A DNA stretch of 9,568 nt from Geodermatophilaceae bacterium. Lineage in GTDB: Bacteria; Actinomycetota; Actinomycetes; Mycobacteriales; Geodermatophilaceae. The first letter of the stretch is position 1. Each line of letters opens with the position of its first letter. The translations under genes were made by a program, and so were the position numbers. Positions 6,652-9,568 of the stretch are shown here, piece by piece. Location: contig JACCQS010000496.1 of the NCBI GenBank assembly GCA_013814015.1, forward strand, positions 1 through 9,568. Reading direction: 5' to 3'. Below the pieces are notes generated by a model. That model saw only the letters and a program-made list of their open reading frames with translations. It was not told where the DNA came from and searched no databases.

Positions 6652-6694
6652 GACGCCCCTTCGCGACCCGTTCGCGGAGGGGCGTCGTTATTGT
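6652..6694 (+). terminator. 15-bp intrinsic terminator hairpin upstream of glgX
   Basis: GACGCCCCTTCGCGA (6652-6666), loop CCCGT, and TCGCGGAGGGGCGTC (6672-6686) form a continuous 15-bp stem with a single T-G wobble. It is followed by GTTATTGT, a modest U-rich tail. This is one of the strongest hairpins in the window. It faces the plus strand, so it should end the upstream RNA before glgX. The tail also contains TATTGT, a candidate -10 for glgX. Confidence 0.8.
6689..6694 (+). promoter_or_regulatory. candidate -10 element for leaderless glgX
   Basis: TATTGT fits TAnnnT and ends exactly 6 nt before the GTG at 6701, the spacing expected when transcription starts at the first base of the start codon. 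There is no Shine-Dalgarno in the normal window; the only GGAGGGG (6676-6682) is 18 nt away and buried in the terminator stem. No good -35 is visible. Confidence 0.45.
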
Positions 6695-6700
6695 CTGCCG

Positions 6701-8851
6701 GTGACATCGTGGCCGGGCTCGGCATACCCCCTCGGCGCAACCTATGACGGCACCGGAACCAATTTTGCGGTGTTCAGTGAGATCGCCACCCTGATCGAAC
6801 TGTGCCTGTTCGATCGACGGGGAGTCGAGACCCGAGTTCCGATCGAGGACGTGGACGCGTTCGTCCACCACGTCTATCTGCCGGGTGTCACTCCGGGACA
6901 GCGTTATGGCTACCGCGTCCACGGGCACTATGCCCCGAACCGCGGCCAACGCTGCAATCCGGCCAAACTGTTGATTGATCCCTATGCCAAGGCCCTGGAC
7001 GGGCAACTGGACTGGGGTCAGGAGCTATTCAGCTACCCGTTGGATGGGAGCGCCGACGGCCGGGCAGGCACGGGAAGTCGAGAGTTCGCCACGGAGCCCG
7101 ATTCCAGCGATTCTGCCGACTCCACCTTGAAATCGGTGGTGATCAACCCGTTCTTCGATTGGGGCACCGATCGCGCCCCGCGTACGCCCTACCACCGGAC
7201 GCTGATCTACGAAGCGCACGTCCGGGGACTGACCAAGACCCATCCCGGCGTCCCCGAGGAGCTTCGCGGCACCTACGCCGGAATCTCGCACCCTTCGGTC
7301 ATCGAGCACCTCGTGTCGCTGGGCGTGACGGCACTCGAGTTGATGCCGGTCCATCAATTCGTTCTCGACCACACCCTGGCCCAGCGCAACCTGCCCAACT
7401 ACTGGGGTTACAACACCATCGGCTTCTTCGCCCCACATCAGGCCTATTCCGCGTCGGGCAGCGGCGGCCAGCAGGTGCAGGAATTCAAGGGCATGGTTCG
7501 CGCCCTGCACGAGGCCGGAATCGAAGTGATCCTCGACGTCGTCTACAACCACACGGCCGAAGGCGATCATCTCGGCCCGACCATGTGCTTCCGGGGACTG
7601 GACAATGCCGCCTACTACCGCCTCGACGACAAGCATCCCGATCGGTACGTCGACTACACCGGGACGGGAAACTCGCTCAACGTCCGACACCCGAGCGCCT
7701 TACAGCTGATCATGGACTCTCTGCGGTACTGGGTGCTGGACATGCACGTGGACGGCTTCCGCTTCGACCTGGCCTCCGCGCTGGCCCGAGAACTGCACGA
7801 TGTGGACCGGCTCTCGGCATTCTTCGACCTCGTTCAACAGGATCCCGTCGTGAGTCAGGTCAAGCTGATCGCCGAGCCTTGGGATGTCGGCGAGGGCGGC
7901 TACCAGGTCGGTAAGTTCCCTCCCCAGTGGACGGAATGGAACGGGAAGTACCGCGACACGGTCCGCGACTTCTGGCGCGGTGAGAAGGCGGCCCTGCCGG
8001 AGTTCGCGGCCAGGATCACCGGATCGTCGGACCTGTACGAGCACAACGGCCGGCGTCCGGTGGCCAGCATCAACTTCGTCACCGCCCATGACGGATTCAC
8101 CCTCACGGATCTCGTCTCCTATGACTCCAAGCACAACGAGGCCAACGGCGAAGGAAACCGCGACGGCGAGAGGCACAACCGCTCGTGGAATCACGGGGTG
8201 GAGGGGCCGACCGACGATCCGGACATCCTCGAGCTACGCGCGCGACAACGGCGCAACATTATAGCCACTTTGCTTCTGTCCCAAGGTGTTCCGATGTTAC
8301 TGCACGGGGACGAACTCGGCCGCACCCAGCATGGCAACAACAACGCTTACTGTCAGGACAATGAGCTGTCCTGGGTGGACTGGGCATCGGCCGACGACGA
8401 CCTCAAGTCCTTCGTCGCCACGACGTCTCGGCTACGCCGGGCACATCCGACGTTCCGTCGCCGTCGGTTCTTTCGGGGCTCCCCCGTGCGGGACGTCGGT
8501 GATCCCGTTCCGGACATCGCCTGGTTGACCTCGGCAGGTATCGAGATGGCGCTGGGCGACTGGGATTCCGGCTATCACCGAGCTTTCGCTGTGTTCTTCA
8601 ACGGCGAGGGCATCAACGAGCGCGATGACCGGGGCGAGCCGATCACCGACGTGTCGTTCCTGCTCTGCTTCAACGCCCATGACTCCGATCTGGCCTTCCG
8701 TACTCCTCCGGAGGAGTACGCGAAGACCTGGGAGGTGGTTCTCGACACCGGGCTGGCCTTGCAGCCGGCAAACCCGCAGGTCACCGTCGAGGCCGGAGCG
8801 TCCGTTTCGGCCCTGAGTCGCTCCCTGGTTGTCCTTCGCGCCAGGCACTAG
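6701..8851 (+). CDS. glgX: glycogen debranching enzyme GlgX (isoamylase-type, GH13)
   Basis: A 716-residue GH13 debranching enzyme (GlgX/TreX type) that hydrolyses alpha-1,6 branches of glycogen in the cytoplasm. It begins with a CBM48-like domain opening in WPGSAYPLGATYDGTGTNFA. The TIM-barrel regions follow: YWGYNTIGFFAP (234-245), region I DVVYNH (279-284), region II GFRFDLA with nucleophile D356, region III IAEPWD with acid/base E392, and region IV TAHDGF with H463 and D464. The GH13_11-type loop SYDSKHNEANGEGNRDG (473-489) is present. All catalytic residues are intact and the length is normal. The frame is open upstream to 6617 with an ATG at 6650, but homology starts at GTG 6701 and the upstream part would lie inside the terminator stem. 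No treY/treZ genes are adjacent. Its stop overlaps the stop of the convergent ppk2 gene. Confidence 0.96.
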   Translation: MTSWPGSAYPLGATYDGTGTNFAVFSEIATLIELCLFDRRGVETRVPIEDVDAFVHHVYLPGVTPGQRYGYRVHGHYAPNRGQRCNPAKLLIDPYAKALDGQLDWGQELFSYPLDGSADGRAGTGSREFATEPDSSDSADSTLKSVVINPFFDWGTDRAPRTPYHRTLIYEAHVRGLTKTHPGVPEELRGTYAGISHPSVIEHLVSLGVTALELMPVHQFVLDHTLAQRNLPNYWGYNTIGFFAPHQAYSASGSGGQQVQEFKGMVRALHEAGIEVILDVVYNHTAEGDHLGPTMCFRGLDNAAYYRLDDKHPDRYVDYTGTGNSLNVRHPSALQLIMDSLRYWVLDMHVDGFRFDLASALARELHDVDRLSAFFDLVQQDPVVSQVKLIAEPWDVGEGGYQVGKFPPQWTEWNGKYRDTVRDFWRGEKAALPEFAARITGSSDLYEHNGRRPVASINFVTAHDGFTLTDLVSYDSKHNEANGEGNRDGERHNRSWNHGVEGPTDDPDILELRARQRRNIIATLLLSQGVPMLLHGDELGRTQHGNNNAYCQDNELSWVDWASADDDLKSFVATTSRLRRAHPTFRRRRFFRGSPVRDVGDPVPDIAWLTSAGIEMALGDWDSGYHRAFAVFFNGEGINERDDRGEPITDVSFLLCFNAHDSDLAFRTPPEEYAKTWEVVLDTGLALQPANPQVTVEAGASVSALSRSLVVLRARH
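8699..8720. repeat. 22-bp perfect palindrome inside glgX
   Basis: The arms GTACTCCTCC (8700-8709) and GGAGGAGTAC (8710-8719) are exact reverse complements, and C8699/G8720 extend the symmetry to 22 bp with no spacer. The DNA encodes RTPPEEYA in glgX, so codon constraints for Pro-Pro-Glu-Glu explain the CCTCCGGAGG core but not the outer bases. An operator-like role cannot be excluded; coincidence is also possible. Confidence 0.6.
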
Positions 8852-9568
8852 CTCTCATCGAGAAGGCGGCGGCGTTGCTCGTCCACGTCGTAGTCGGGCT
8901 TGGGAAACTGCGGATCCATCTCGGTGAGGGTTTCCAGCAGGAGTCGGCCGATCGCCCAGTTCCGATACCACTTGCGGTCGCTGGGCACGACGTACCAGGG
9001 CGCTGTCTCCGTACTCGTCCGATCCAGGACCGCTTCGTAGGCCCGCGCATACGCCGGCCATTGCTCGCGCTCGTCCACATCACCAGGGTTGAACTTCCAC
9101 TGCTTCTCAGGGTCGTCGAGTCGAGCCAGCAGGCGTTCTTTCTGCGCCTCCGGCGAAATGTGTAGGAAGCACTTGACGATGTGCACGCCGTCCTCGACCA
9201 GGCCGCGCTCGAATCGGTTGATTTCGGCATAGCGCTTGTCCCTCGTCGCGACGGGCACCAGGCGCCGAACCCGGGCGATCAGGACATCCTCGTAGTGCGA
9301 CCGGTCGAAGATGCCGATCAGCCCCGGACGCGGGACCTCCTTGCGGATCCGCCAGAGGAAGTGGTGCGACAGTTCGGCCGGCGTCGGCTTCTTGAAAGAG
9401 GCGATGTGACTGCCCTGCGGGTTGACCGCGCCGATGACGTGCTTGATAACCCCACCCTTGCCGCTCGTGTCCATTCCTTGCAGGACCAGCAGAATTCGGC
9501 GATCACTTCCCCCCGCGCCCTCGGCGTAGAGCGCCTCCTGAAGGCCGGCCAGTCGCTCACCATCGGCC
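8848..9568 (-). CDS. ppk2: PPK2-family polyphosphate:nucleotide phosphotransferase, 5' end missing
   Basis: The minus-strand frame is open from the window end to a TAG at 8850-8848, about 239 visible residues. The frame reads through without a stop before the first Met seen at 9474, so the true start is outside the window. PPK2 signatures are present: the segment RLAGLQEALYAEG, the Walker A ILLVLQGMDTSGKGG, the lid-type PQGSHIASFKKPT, the Walker B region GIFDRSHYEDVLIARV, and the family blocks FERGLVEDGVHIVKCFLHIS, LDDPEKQWKF and APWYVVPSDRKWYRNWAIG. PPK2 enzymes transfer phosphate between polyphosphate and nucleotides. This subgroup resembles the polyphosphate:AMP/ADP phosphotransferases of the TIGR03709 type, but direction and nucleotide preference are not shown by the sequence. 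It converges on glgX with a 4-bp overlap. Confidence 0.93.
   Translation of the reverse strand, partial: ADGERLAGLQEALYAEGAGGSDRRILLVLQGMDTSGKGGVIKHVIGAVNPQGSHIASFKKPTPAELSHHFLWRIRKEVPRPGLIGIFDRSHYEDVLIARVRRLVPVATRDKRYAEINRFERGLVEDGVHIVKCFLHISPEAQKERLLARLDDPEKQWKFNPGDVDEREQWPAYARAYEAVLDRTSTETAPWYVVPSDRKWYRNWAIGRLLLETLTEMDPQFPKPDYDVDEQRRRLLDES

Larger units (their letters stand above)
6398..6694 (+). ncRNA. candidate structured small RNA, about 295 nt
   Basis: The stretch from the predicted promoter to a strong terminator has no convincing protein gene but many pairing elements. The closing stem GGGAACAACCGGC (6402-6414) pairs with GCCGGTGGTTCCC (6632-6644), 12 of 13 positions. Internal hairpins are GGCTCG/CGAGCC (6435-6440, 6456-6461); ACGTGC-TTCG-GTACGT (6479-6494); GCGGCC-CTCG-GGTCGC (6523-6538); GCAAG-CTCGT-CTTGC with flanking GAC/GTC (6564-6587); and ATCACAGC-TTCG-GTTGTGAT (6602-6621). 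Two of these have C(UUCG)G tetraloops, a stable-RNA hallmark. The terminator hairpin follows the closing stem by 7 nt. I do not see tmRNA, RNase P, SRP or tRNA signatures. Ms1- or 6S-like function is possible only by size and end pairing. The alternative is an attenuator leader for glgX, which starts 49 bp after the hairpin begins. Ends are approximate. Confidence 0.6.

Noticed and set aside
6398..6694. tmRNA, RNase P RNA, SRP RNA or tRNA
   Set aside because: I looked for the tRNA-Ala-like ends of tmRNA, the GAGGAAAGUCC motif of RNase P, the SRP GGAAG apical motif and tRNA T-loops; none is present in the right context.
6617..6700. Upstream extension of glgX (starts at 6617 or ATG 6650)
   Set aside because: GlgX homology begins at WPG just after GTG 6701; the extension would be encoded by the terminator stem and has no family match.
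1..9568. Mobile element, prophage or defence island
   Set aside because: Apart from the HNH tail at the left edge there are no transposase, integrase, terminal repeats or toxin-antitoxin genes, and no clear shift in base composition.

Overview
The window looks like chromosomal DNA from a high-GC actinobacterium. The coding sequences are GC-rich with third-position bias. UvrB resembles the mycobacterial and streptomycete proteins along its length. A DUF222/13E12-type HNH endonuclease tail is present, and four 9-mers match the actinobacterial DnaA-box form (TTGTCCACA type). I cannot name the genus; a Propionibacteriales or Frankiales-like lineage is only a guess. Most of the genes are housekeeping.

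Layout: 1-213 is the C-terminal tail of an HNH endonuclease (+). 362-1597 is a metal-dependent amidohydrolase (+). 1622-2746 is a TerC/Alx-type membrane protein, the Mn2+ exporter family (-). Its leader (about 2747-2909) contains a yybP-ykoY-type Mn2+ riboswitch and a simple Shine-Dalgarno-sequestering expression platform. 3008-3415 is a small VOC-fold protein (+). 3443-5587 is uvrB (-). 5737-6162 is a YccU-like CoA-binding protein (+). 6163-6700 has no convincing protein gene but is rich in signals. 6701-8851 is the glycogen debranching enzyme glgX (+). 8848 to the window end is a PPK2-family polyphosphate:nucleotide phosphotransferase (-, 5' end missing). Strand alternates almost gene by gene, so nearly every gene should be its own transcription unit.

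The most interesting stretch is 6163-6700. It holds four same-orientation DnaA-box-like 9-mers spaced 21-22 bp apart, then a promoter (TTGTCT-17 bp-TAACTT). After that comes about 295 bp that reads like a self-contained structured RNA. Its 5' end (6402-6414) can pair with its 3' part (6632-6644) over 13 positions with one mismatch. Between these arms lie several hairpins, two with C(UUCG)G tetraloops. It ends in a 15-bp terminator hairpin at 6652-6686. I propose a candidate small RNA gene here. The alternative is an attenuated leader of glgX. The size, monocistronic layout and end-pairing recall abundant actinobacterial RNAs such as Ms1 or 6S RNA, but I cannot show homology.

Functionally the window contains nucleotide excision repair (uvrB), Mn2+ homeostasis (riboswitch plus terC) and two storage-polymer genes side by side, glgX for glycogen and ppk2 for polyphosphate, which converge and share a CTAG at their stop codons.
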